A DNA stretch of 34,764 bases, from assembly GCA_964448755.1 (NCBI GenBank), contig CAYUXF010000010.1, forward strand, positions 1 through 34,764, read 5' to 3'. The DNA is from CAYUXF01 sp964448755 (GTDB taxonomy: Bacteria > Margulisbacteria > Termititenacia > Termititenacales > CAYUXF01). The notes beneath the pieces were generated by a model. The model worked only from the letters and a program-made list of their open reading frames with translations. It did not search any database and was not told where the DNA came from. Positions within the stretch are counted from its first letter, which is position 1, and each line of letters starts with the position of its first letter. Positions 17,353 through 24,446 of the stretch are shown here, piece after piece. A program made the position numbers and the translations under genes.

Positions 17353-18470
17353 CAGGCTAAAACAGCCGCGCGGATCTTTTTAATAAAAATAGCTTCATCA
17401 AAATTTTTGGCGTGCGCTCTAATAACTTCCGGTTTAAACTTTTTCTCGTTCTCTATAAAATTTATGACCGCTTGTTTTAGCGCATTAACACTCTGCTCCT
17501 TAAAAAAAATACCGGTCTTCCCGTCAATAACGGTCTCCAGTAAACCGCCCCGGCCAAAACCAATTACCGGTCGGCCGGAGGCCTGCGCCTCCAATGGAGT
17601 AATACCAAAATCTTCTTCACCAGGAAAGATAAAAGCCCGGCAATTGGCATAGAGATCTTTTAAAACATCGTCAGGAACTTTACCTAAAAAAGAAATGTTT
17701 TCGCCAGCCAGAGCACGCAAGTGATTTTCCTCACTGCCGCTGCCTGCTATATAAAGCGGTAGGCCAAGATCATTAAAAGCTTTGATAGCCAGATCGACCT
17801 GCTTATAGGGTTTCAATCGCGAAACAACCAAAAAGTATGTTTTCTTTTTTGCCGATATTTTAAAATCGGCAACTCTAATTGACGGAAAAATAACCTGTGA
17901 ATTCCTGTTATAGCAAGCCTTAATTCTTTTTTGCATATTTTTAGAATTAGTTAAGAATCTTTTCACAAAACGGCTCGAGCGGAGATCGAACGGCTTAAAA
18001 AGCGCCGAAATAAAATTTAGACCGACCTGTTTAAGAAAATTTTTCTCGGGATTATAGTCAATATTATGCCAGATAAACCGCGCCGGCGTATGACAATAAC
18101 AAAGATGATTTTTATGCCGGACATCTATAGCAAAAGCGGAACTTGAAGAAATAATTACATCGTAATTTTTAAGTTTTTTTCTTTTGACATAAATAAATTT
18201 AAAATAAAAAAGGATCAGCGGCGCCAGTCGTTCTCTGTAACCAACCAGTTTTAATAAAAAATTCAACCAGTAACTGGCAACTACTTTTACAGAATTTTCA
18301 TGGAAATAATCAAACGTTTTTTTAGGATCATAGACCGACGTATAAATACTAGCGGCCGGAAAAGCTTTAGAAATAGCCACTACCACACGCTCGGCCCCGC
18401 CGCGGTCCACTAAATAATCGTGAATTATTGCAATCTTTTTTTTATTTTTTTGATTATTTTCTATCAACAA
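17349..18470 (-). CDS. GT4 family glycosyltransferase (mannosyltransferase-like)
   Basis: 373 residues. The start IAIIHDYLVDRGGAERVV is typical of WbaZ-like mannosyltransferases. HLCYCHTPARFIWHN is a conserved acceptor-side block. FFPGEEDFGITPLEAQASGRPV-type sequence, with EX7E and a GGLLETV continuation, forms the donor site. It is transcribed separately from the main operon, from its own promoter. There is no ATG near the start, and tandem TTG codons at 18470 and 18467 follow AGGGG by a few bases, so initiation is at a TTG. It may cap or start the repeat unit. Confidence 0.87.
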   Translation of the reverse strand: MLIENNQKNKKKIAIIHDYLVDRGGAERVVVAISKAFPAASIYTSVYDPKKTFDYFHENSVKVVASYWLNFLLKLVGYRERLAPLILFYFKFIYVKRKKLKNYDVIISSSSAFAIDVRHKNHLCYCHTPARFIWHNIDYNPEKNFLKQVGLNFISALFKPFDLRSSRFVKRFLTNSKNMQKRIKACYNRNSQVIFPSIRVADFKISAKKKTYFLVVSRLKPYKQVDLAIKAFNDLGLPLYIAGSGSEENHLRALAGENISFLGKVPDDVLKDLYANCRAFIFPGEEDFGITPLEAQASGRPVIGFGRGGLLETVIDGKTGIFFKEQSVNALKQAVINFIENEKKFKPEVIRAHAKNFDEAIFIKKIRAAVLAC

Positions 18471-18487
18471 TTACCCCTCGTCTGACA

Positions 18488-18516
18488 ATAATATAAAAAA
18501 GTAGTAGGAAAAACAA
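18488..18516 (-). promoter_or_regulatory. Probable promoter for the GT4 gene at 17349-18470
   Basis: On the minus strand, TTGTTT (18516-18511) and TATTAT (18493-18488) are separated by exactly 17 bases. The predicted start is near 18481, leaving a leader of about ten bases that contains the AGGGG ribosome binding site. The same 70-base stretch should also hold the promoter of the plus-strand epsI gene, for which I see no convincing boxes. Confidence 0.45.
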
Positions 18517-18526
18517 TAAAAATGTT

Positions 18527-18736
18527 TAATAATTATCGCTATGGCTTTACAAAAATTTAAAAAAAATATTTCTCTTTTTCTNNNNNNNNNNNNNNNNNNN
18601 NNNNNNNNNNNNNNNNNNNNNNNNNNNNNNNNNNNNNNNNNNNNNNNNNNNNNNNNNNNNNNNNNNNNNNNNNNNNNNNNNTAATAATTATCGCTATGGC
18701 TTTACAAAAATTTAAAAAAAATATTTCTCTTTTTCT
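18527..18736. repeat. 55-bp identical sequence on both sides of the assembly gap
   Basis: Bases 18527-18581 and 18682-18736 are identical over 55 bp and directly flank the run of N. Both copies contain the epsI start and its first 13 codons. The left copy is cut off by the gap; the right copy continues into the complete gene. This is best read as two contig ends that overlap by one k-mer and were not merged, not as a biological repeat. Confidence 0.9.
18582..18681. other. Assembly gap, 100 N
   Basis: Exactly 100 undetermined bases, the usual placeholder for a gap of unknown size. Because the flanks overlap by 55 bp, the true gap is probably zero and the region should collapse by 155 bp. That would put epsI about 70 bp from the divergent glycosyltransferase gene. 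Confidence 0.97.
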
Positions 18737-19376
18737 AAATGATCTTCTCAATGAGCACGCCAAACTGACTCTCCTTATTGCACTAACACTGGCAACGCTG
18801 ATCTTTCTTGCTTTTTATATTAACCCGCCATCGGAAGATATTAAACATGCTCCTATTCAATTTTTGCCAAAAAGGATCTGCAACTGGCAAGGGGAACCAG
18901 CTAAAATTGGCATTATATTTAAAAACAATAATTACAATACCAGCATTTATAACGATCCTCAGACAAAGACCAGTATTCAGTTTGTCTCTTATCAACGCCG
19001 CAACGAAAAGAACAACCAGATCCACTATCCCGAAGATTGTCTGCGCAGTATTGGAATCTTTAAATTTAAATCATCTGTAATACCAATTGAGCTAAATAAA
19101 CGGACCGTCTATTTTAAAAAACTGCAGGCTCAACAAGGCGACAAAACGCTCTTGCAGTATTACACTATTTTCACCAAACGCGGCGATAACTTTTTATACA
19201 CCACTAATGAAAATATCGATTTGCGGACACTACTTTACAGAAAATTTAGCACCAAGCGCTCACTAGACCAGATCTTCAGGTTCTCGGCCCGCACAGAAAA
19301 AACAAAAGAGGAACAAGTAGAAAGAGAAATAATTAAATTAATTCAAGAAATTCCTGAAGAATTCTGGCCAAAATAA
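18696..19376 (+). CDS. epsI: Exosortase-associated protein EpsI (DUF3485-like)
   Basis: 226 residues. One membrane segment (about 23-41, LTLLIALTLATLIFLAFYI) is followed by an extracytoplasmic domain. The EpsI signature is visible: IQFVSYQRRN (Y99, Q100, R101) and IHYPEDCLRSIG (H110, P112, C115), corresponding to the family block H-S-P-x-x-C-L-P-G. W64 in CNWQG matches the usual N-terminal W motif. EpsI is found with exosortases and exopolysaccharide genes; its biochemical role is not settled. The ATG has no clear Shine-Dalgarno. The last base is only seven bases from the convergent PEP-CTERM gene, and the exosortase follows on the same strand. Confidence 0.85.
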   Translation: MALQKFKKNISLFLNDLLNEHAKLTLLIALTLATLIFLAFYINPPSEDIKHAPIQFLPKRICNWQGEPAKIGIIFKNNNYNTSIYNDPQTKTSIQFVSYQRRNEKNNQIHYPEDCLRSIGIFKFKSSVIPIELNKRTVYFKKLQAQQGDKTLLQYYTIFTKRGDNFLYTTNENIDLRTLLYRKFSTKRSLDQIFRFSARTEKTKEEQVEREIIKLIQEIPEEFWPK

Positions 19377-19383
19377 GCTAAAA

Positions 19384-19542
19384 TTATTTTTTGTGTTTTT
19401 TATACGCCATTAACGCCGCTCCGCCGGCCCCCAACAAAAGGAGAGAAGCGGGCTCCGGAATATCAGCACCGGGATCTGGCGGCGGATCAAATGCTAGTAA
19501 AACAGAACTTATTAACAATAATAAAATCAAAAAAAACCTCAT
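19384..19542 (-). CDS. Minimal PEP-CTERM protein, 52 residues (probable exosortase substrate)
   Basis: 52 residues, ATG at 19542, TAA at 19386-19384. Layout: signal peptide MRFFLILLLLISSVLLA (1-17), a proline-aspartate linker FDPPPDPGAD (18-27), then a textbook PEP-CTERM tail. The tail has IPEPASLLLL (PEP at 29-31), a hydrophobic run LLLLGAGGAALMAY, and the basic end KKHKK. AAGGAGAT lies seven bases before the ATG. Known PEP-CTERM proteins carry a substantial mature domain between signal and tail; here that space is about a dozen residues. It lies between epsI and the exosortase on the opposite strand. Signal peptidase and exosortase cleavage would leave a very short peptide. An internally deleted remnant is the alternative, but start, ribosome site and tail are all intact. 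Confidence 0.85.
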   Translation of the reverse strand: MRFFLILLLLISSVLLAFDPPPDPGADIPEPASLLLLGAGGAALMAYKKHKK

Positions 19543-19587
19543 GGGTAAATCTCCTTAAATATCGGCAGTTTATTTTACTACCGGTTA

Positions 19588-19597
19588 ATTATATAAT
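19588..19597. promoter_or_regulatory. Palindromic -10 element shared by exosortase and PEP-CTERM genes
   Basis: ATTATATAAT is a perfect palindrome, so it gives TATAAT on both strands. On the plus strand TATAAT (19592-19597) is followed by six bases and then the exosortase ATG, the spacing of a leaderless transcript. On the minus strand TATAAT (19593-19588) would start transcription near 19581, about 39 bases before the PEP-CTERM ATG. The -35 regions are weak on both sides. Confidence 0.45.
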
Positions 19598-19603
19598 ATT
19601 CGT

Positions 19604-20482
19604 ATGCAAAAAAAAACCAGCAAAAAAAAATCAGCAAAAAACAACAACAAAAGCAAAAAACTAAACCAGGTTCTCGTTTTATTTATTTTTTTTCTTTTAA
19701 TTATTAATATCCCGGCGCTGTCTTTATTATCCATATTATTGCTCAACCCGGCACATTGGAGCGCTAAAAGCATTATGGCAATAGTTATCATGTTCCTTTT
19801 TTACGATCACCTCAAAAAAAACAAGCCGGCTTTCCGGCCGACTTACCAGGTACGCTTTCTTGTCCTGGCCCTTTTTTTGAATATTATCGGGCTCCTTTCC
19901 AATACCTATTTTATTTTCTGGCTAGCAGCGGCCTCTTCTATTTACGCGCTGGTCATTTATTTCTTCGGAAAAAAACAGGCCAATGACCTGATCCCGCTTC
20001 TCTTTTTAATGCAGTATCTCGGTCACCTAAACAGCCCCACCGCCTTAGGCTTGACCTCACTTTACATTAGAATAGCGGCAACAAAAGCCGCCGCGTTTTT
20101 AATGAGCCTCCTGGGAATAGAGACCATGGTCAAAGGCACCTATATCATAACCAACCACCTCTCCTGTTCTATTGAACCTTCCTGCAGCGGCTTAAGCAAT
20201 TTACTCTCATTAACTTTTTTAACTGTTCTTTACGGCTATTTACAAAAAAACTCTTTGCTCAAGATCACTGTTTTGGGTGGCAGTGCTGTAGTTCTGGCCT
20301 TTTTATCCAATGTTTTTAGAATCTTTACGCTTTCAACTATTGGCCATTTTAAACAAGCGGCAACAATATTGCCGGGGACAATTTTACATAATGTTGTCGG
20401 CATTGGCTGGTTTCTAGCTGCGCTATTTTTACTGGTTTTTTTAGAAAAAAAACTGGTTTTAAACACCTCAAAAAAACACTAA
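19604..20482 (+). CDS. Exosortase (PEP-CTERM transpeptidase-like membrane protease)
   Basis: 292 residues with a lysine-rich cytoplasmic N-terminus (1-20) and about eight membrane segments. All three catalytic-type residues of the family are present in order: C194 in IEPSCSGLSNLL, R239 in LSNVFRIF and H262 in LHNVVGIGW. Exosortases recognise PEP-CTERM tails at the inner membrane and cleave near the PEP motif. The ATG at 19604 has no Shine-Dalgarno; a TATAAT ends six bases upstream, so the mRNA may be leaderless. Neighbours: epsI upstream on the same strand, the minimal PEP-CTERM gene divergent. The subfamily (XrtA, B and so on) cannot be assigned by eye. Confidence 0.92.
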   Translation: MQKKTSKKKSAKNNNKSKKLNQVLVLFIFFLLIINIPALSLLSILLLNPAHWSAKSIMAIVIMFLFYDHLKKNKPAFRPTYQVRFLVLALFLNIIGLLSNTYFIFWLAAASSIYALVIYFFGKKQANDLIPLLFLMQYLGHLNSPTALGLTSLYIRIAATKAAAFLMSLLGIETMVKGTYIITNHLSCSIEPSCSGLSNLLSLTFLTVLYGYLQKNSLLKITVLGGSAVVLAFLSNVFRIFTLSTIGHFKQAATILPGTILHNVVGIGWFLAALFLLVFLEKKLVLNTSKKH

Positions 20483-20538
20483 AAAATTTATTTTTCAGAT
20501 GTATATTTTCGCTAAAAAGTGGGCTATATATATGTTAT

Positions 20539-21975
20539 ATGATTAAAATAATTTTTAGCTATTTATTAATACTAATATTATTGCTTTCCGGCTGTGGCGA
20601 GATCAGTAAAGCCATTCTGCCGGCACAGGATAATTCTGACAATAACAATTACCAGGAACCGGGCACCGTTGAGCCTTCGGAAACCGCCGCTTTTTTAAAT
20701 GCCTTGCGCAGTTATACCTCAATTATTGCCGAACAAAACCAGAACAACGGCGAACTGGTCTCCGAGGAACCTTTTGAAATAGAGCGGCTCTCCAGTAGCT
20801 TTTCAGCAAAAGGTGTTAATGACGGCTACTCTTATTGGAAATACGAGACCAGAACACGAGTTATTAACGGCATCACCGAAACAGTCCAGCAGCAATATTG
20901 TTATTACCGCAACGGTCAACGGCTGGACCAGTTTTATACCGGCGGTCCTTTTGATTATATTGAACGTTATCTGGATATCACCTCCAGTCAATACACTATC
21001 CGTTTTCACGAAAAAATAACCTATCATACGGCGCAAAACACCACCATAGAAACGTTCCCCGGTTCAACTTACAGCAATGCTATTGTTTTTAATAACCTGA
21101 CAATGGAGGTCCCGGTCAGAACAATTAATTACAACAGCGGCACTGGCAATGGCAGCGGGACAATGCAGGTCAATTGGAGCAACATGAGCGGCAGTTTAGC
21201 TATTCAAATTAACGCCAATGTTTTTTCTACGGAAGGGTACCTGAACAAAAGCAATAAAAAAGCGGTCTTTTTTAAAATAGCGGATAACAACCGCTCGGAG
21301 ATGACTTTTTTAGTTAACAAAACCAATAGTGCAGAATATTATTATACCGATTTTAATTTACTCAATGCCGATCTGGTCAGCGGTACAGAAATAAAAATAC
21401 TTGATAGCGCCAGCTACACTACACAATTAATCATGAATTCTCTTTCCAATATTACCCTCAACGCCACCGACGATACTACACCCTGGTTAAAAGCAGAGAC
21501 CAGCACTATTTTACAAATAAGCAATTGCTCAAATATTGCGATCAGCGGGCTCTCTTTTGAAAATGGACGCAACGGCACCGGTTATTATTATCTGCGAGCA
21601 GACAATAGTTCAAATTTAAAAATAACTAACTGTGCTTTTCAAAAAACCAGCAACAAGACCAGTACTTTCTTAAGACTGGCCACCATAACAAGCTCCAGCG
21701 TTGAAAACTGTACGTTTAATTACACCAGAGCTAACCGCAAAAACATTGGGCTTCAACTCTACACCGCTGGCATAGATAATAATATTGTTTTTACTGATAA
21801 TACTTTTACCGGGCTTCAATACGGCATCCAGCTCAATGTCGGCAGTGTCAGCAATCCGGCCGTCACTATTGCCAATTCTCTTTTTCAAAATAACAGTTAC
21901 GGCATATACAGAACCAACACCAGTTATCAGTTCAATAATATCGGCAATACGTTTACTAATAGCCCTATCCGTTAA
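20539..21975 (+). CDS. Lipoprotein with C-terminal right-handed beta-helix
   Basis: 478 residues. A lipoprotein signal peptide ends in LLLSGCGE, with the lipidated cysteine at residue 19. A low-complexity Asn/Asp spacer follows, then a central domain (about 55-285) rich in Y and T. The C-terminal part from about residue 290 contains repeats such as NITLNAT, NIAISGLSFEN, NLKITNCAFQK, SVENCTFNY and TIANSLFQNN, the pattern of NosD/pectate-lyase-like parallel beta-helices. Such helices often bind or cleave polysaccharide. No PEP-CTERM tail is present. The only usable start is ATG 20539, which lacks a Shine-Dalgarno but has TATATA six bases upstream. It is paralogous to the next gene. Confidence 0.75.
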   Translation: MIKIIFSYLLILILLLSGCGEISKAILPAQDNSDNNNYQEPGTVEPSETAAFLNALRSYTSIIAEQNQNNGELVSEEPFEIERLSSSFSAKGVNDGYSYWKYETRTRVINGITETVQQQYCYYRNGQRLDQFYTGGPFDYIERYLDITSSQYTIRFHEKITYHTAQNTTIETFPGSTYSNAIVFNNLTMEVPVRTINYNSGTGNGSGTMQVNWSNMSGSLAIQINANVFSTEGYLNKSNKKAVFFKIADNNRSEMTFLVNKTNSAEYYYTDFNLLNADLVSGTEIKILDSASYTTQLIMNSLSNITLNATDDTTPWLKAETSTILQISNCSNIAISGLSFENGRNGTGYYYLRADNSSNLKITNCAFQKTSNKTSTFLRLATITSSSVENCTFNYTRANRKNIGLQLYTAGIDNNIVFTDNTFTGLQYGIQLNVGSVSNPAVTIANSLFQNNSYGIYRTNTSYQFNNIGNTFTNSPIR

Positions 21976-22087
21976 GCTAAAAACGGCTCTGTTCATTTTT
22001 AAACAAAAAACATCTCCGGCAAAAGACATTTTTTGGCATTTATTTTTCATTATCCAGGGCAAAGTATCTTTATTACTGGAGGGAACA

Positions 22088-23281
22088 ATGCATTCTTTTA
22101 TAAAAAAAATAACTACGGTCAGTTTAATATTGATAATTATTATCTTAAGTTTTACCGGCTGCGGCCAGATAACGAAAGAAACCACATCACTGGACAACGA
22201 AAATACCAGCAGCAGCAACTCTTCTGATACATCCACACTTGATGACAAAGCAGTCATTGCCGGATTCTCCGGTCTCTTAAAAGAGTATGTTGTCACACTG
22301 GAAGCGGACCGCCCTACAACCAAAACAGACGAGACCAGTATTGATAGCAGTGTTTTTAAAACCAGTTCATTTTCCGCCAGCAATACTTATCTCTACTGGA
22401 ATTATGCTACTGGCAAAAACAATGTTGGCAATCTAACAGAGGATATCACTGCCCGCTACCGCCATTATGACAAAAGAACAGGCCTTCCTTTTGAAAAAAT
22501 GGAAGAAAATTTTAATTATGCAGATGTCTCTAATATTGATTATACCGAAAGAGAAATTTCTTTTACCGGCTTTTATCCCGAATACCCTAATAAAAAAATC
22601 TATAAAATAACTTCCAGTGAAAAAATAGTTAAAGACACTGTCAATAAAAACATCTTTACTTTTTCTTTATTTAGCGGCGCCGGCGCCATGGAATATATTG
22701 GTGTCAACTGGGATACACTAAAGATCACCAGACGCGACATTATCTGGAATAACGCCAGCCAAAAAGCTTCCGGTACTATGGAAATACAGGGCACCGCCTA
22801 CCCGCAATTCAAAGGTATTTTTGATCTAAATATCGACAAAAATAACGGCAGCCATTACAGTGCGGAACTCTTTATGAGTGACAAAAAAATGGTCTCAATT
22901 AGCATCTGCGGCAGCAGCGACCACGCCGAAACACATTACTATATTGGCAATAATTATTTCTATCAAGACCTTACCGGCTTAAACGGCGGCATTGAAGATT
23001 TTTCTACAATTGAATTTCAAGAAAGCAATAATTATTATGACCAGCCCACTATTGATGGAACAGCAAACTTAGCAATAGGCCCGTCATTAAAAAATTTAAC
23101 CTTAACGGCTAAAGATAATGCCAACCCTATTTACCGTAAAGCTGTCACCATTAAAAACGTTGAAAATTTAACAGTAGAAAAAATTAGTTTTAAGAAAAAG
23201 CTGATCATAGTTAATTGCAAAAACGTTATTATTAACGGCATAAACTATGGCGATATTAGTTATCGTTCTTTTAGTATCTAG
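22088..23281 (+). CDS. Lipoprotein, paralogue of the upstream beta-helix lipoprotein
   Basis: 397 residues from ATG 22088, which has GGAGG seven bases upstream. The frame is open further 5' (to 21785), but that extension lies over the previous gene and has no ribosome site. The lipobox is SFTGCGQ. The same domain order as the neighbour is visible: an S/T/D-rich linker, a YLYWNYATG block matching YSYWKYETR, a YRHYDKRTGLPFEKM block matching YYRNGQRLDQF, and a SGTMEIQG block matching SGTMQVNW. The beta-helix part is short, with only a few coils (NLTLTAKDN, NLTVEKISFKK, VIINGINYG), as if truncated. It overlaps the convergent gene by 11 bp. Function unknown; probably outer-membrane anchored. Confidence 0.75.
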   Translation: MHSFIKKITTVSLILIIIILSFTGCGQITKETTSLDNENTSSSNSSDTSTLDDKAVIAGFSGLLKEYVVTLEADRPTTKTDETSIDSSVFKTSSFSASNTYLYWNYATGKNNVGNLTEDITARYRHYDKRTGLPFEKMEENFNYADVSNIDYTEREISFTGFYPEYPNKKIYKITSSEKIVKDTVNKNIFTFSLFSGAGAMEYIGVNWDTLKITRRDIIWNNASQKASGTMEIQGTAYPQFKGIFDLNIDKNNGSHYSAELFMSDKKMVSISICGSSDHAETHYYIGNNYFYQDLTGLNGGIEDFSTIEFQESNNYYDQPTIDGTANLAIGPSLKNLTLTAKDNANPIYRKAVTIKNVENLTVEKISFKKKLIIVNCKNVIINGINYGDISYRSFSI

Positions 23282-24446
23282 TTTTTTTAAATAATGGGAA
23301 AGAAAGACGTATCTCTTCAATATCTTTTAAAGCCGTATTAAAACTTTCCGGCAGATCGGCTCCCGGCTCTAAATAATAAACGGGCATTGGTTGCCAGCCG
23401 GAGCGGCCCCGATATTTTACAAAGATCAGTGTTCTTTCCGTAACTTTGCTCTGCCAATTGTTTTCATAAATAGCGGCTTCGGTATAACGTGGCGTAATAT
23501 AATCAGAAAAAAGAGGCGAAAGGCCCTCAGTCCCGGCAGAAAAAGGAGAAAGCCCGGAGACGATCATCCACTGTGTTTTAGTCTTGGCGCTGAGCATTTC
23601 TGGCGATTCACTGTGATGAGCAGGAATGATCTGAAAACCGCCAATTTTATTGAGCGGCGATGTTGAAATATCAATAACTCCAGTATGGTTAGCCCGCACC
23701 CGCCCCGCCTCAGAATCTGCAGTACCCAGAAAACGGCCAACACCAACGACCGGCTTTAAAACCTGCGCGATCGCCTTTTTTTTCCCGTCGGCATAACGCA
23801 AATAGATCAAACCGCCCGCCTTATTTTCAAAGATCATCTCCAGCGGATAGGGGTCTGGCCGGCGCACAATAATAACTATTTTATCTTTTAATTTCGGCAC
23901 ATATTCATAGGGAAGCTGCGCCAGTCCATCGGCAGTTTCCAAATAAACTAAATTGCCGACAAAAACTGAATACGCACCGCCAAAAACAGCAGTCCCGCCG
24001 CGAATATTGGTATAAATAGAAGAACTTTTATTTAAATAAGAAGTATAATTTTTGACATTTTTATTGAGCGCATTAGAGGGAAGTAAACTAAACAGCACGC
24101 CCCGGTCTTTTTCTCTATTATGAGCGGTCTTAATATGCAAAGCATTAACCGCCGAAGCAACAACAGTCCCGGCCTTGCCCCACTTACTAGCGGTAAAACC
24201 ATCTCTACTAACCTTAACTGCCGGCACTAAAACCCGGCCGATCTCCTGCCATACCTCTGTAGCAGCATCTTTAACTTCAATAAGACCATCTTTTTCATTC
24301 GTTATCCTGATCTGATAAAGTTCCCGGTAGACCGGCTGATTTTCCGCCAAAACCTCAGCAGGCAAATCTCTAGAAAATAAAAAAGAGAAGAAAAGAATAA
24401 AAAGAACCGTTATTTTCAGGCGTGACAAAAACAAACTGCTTACCAA
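23271..24446 (-). CDS. Exported protein of unknown function
   Basis: 391 residues from the longest frame. An N-terminal hydrophobic segment (about 10-24, ITVLFILFFSFLF) followed by PAEVLAENQP looks like a cleavable signal peptide. The rest is soluble and beta-rich, with GTAVFGGAYSVFVGN, LIYLRYADGK, GVIDISTSPLNKIGGFQIIPAHHSES and SGWQPMPVYYLEP; the HH and SES region could be functional but I cannot tie it to a family. The frame begins at TTG 24446 with no clear ribosome site, and a later TTG is also possible. It overlaps the peptidase gene by seven bases, so an envelope role linked to the peptidase is plausible but inferred. Confidence 0.7.
   Translation of the reverse strand: MVSSLFLSRLKITVLFILFFSFLFSRDLPAEVLAENQPVYRELYQIRITNEKDGLIEVKDAATEVWQEIGRVLVPAVKVSRDGFTASKWGKAGTVVASAVNALHIKTAHNREKDRGVLFSLLPSNALNKNVKNYTSYLNKSSSIYTNIRGGTAVFGGAYSVFVGNLVYLETADGLAQLPYEYVPKLKDKIVIIVRRPDPYPLEMIFENKAGGLIYLRYADGKKKAIAQVLKPVVGVGRFLGTADSEAGRVRANHTGVIDISTSPLNKIGGFQIIPAHHSESPEMLSAKTKTQWMIVSGLSPFSAGTEGLSPLFSDYITPRYTEAAIYENNWQSKVTERTLIFVKYRGRSGWQPMPVYYLEPGADLPESFNTALKDIEEIRLSFPLFKKTRY

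Noticed and set aside
18522..18560. A 12-codon upstream frame (MFNNYRYGFTKI) overlapping the epsI start
   Set aside because: It could be a leader peptide, but its ribosome site is distant and weak and the region adjoins the misassembled gap, so support is too thin.
18527..18736. The 55-bp direct repeat as a target-site duplication or mobile-element scar
   Set aside because: It flanks a 100-N placeholder exactly and matches an assembly k-mer length; no transposase or inverted repeat is present.
18557..18763. A minus-strand frame running through the N block
   Set aside because: It exists only because N bases contain no stop codons; it is antisense to the duplicated epsI start.
21785..22087. 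Possible 5' extension of the second lipoprotein gene
   Set aside because: The frame is open, but it overlaps the previous gene and buries the lipoprotein signal peptide inside the protein. ATG 22088 has GGAGG and yields a proper lipobox.
21670..22383. A 237-codon open frame on the minus strand across the two lipoprotein genes
   Set aside because: It is antisense to two well-supported lipoprotein genes with lipoboxes, has no ribosome site and no recognisable domain. It is a shadow of biased codon use.
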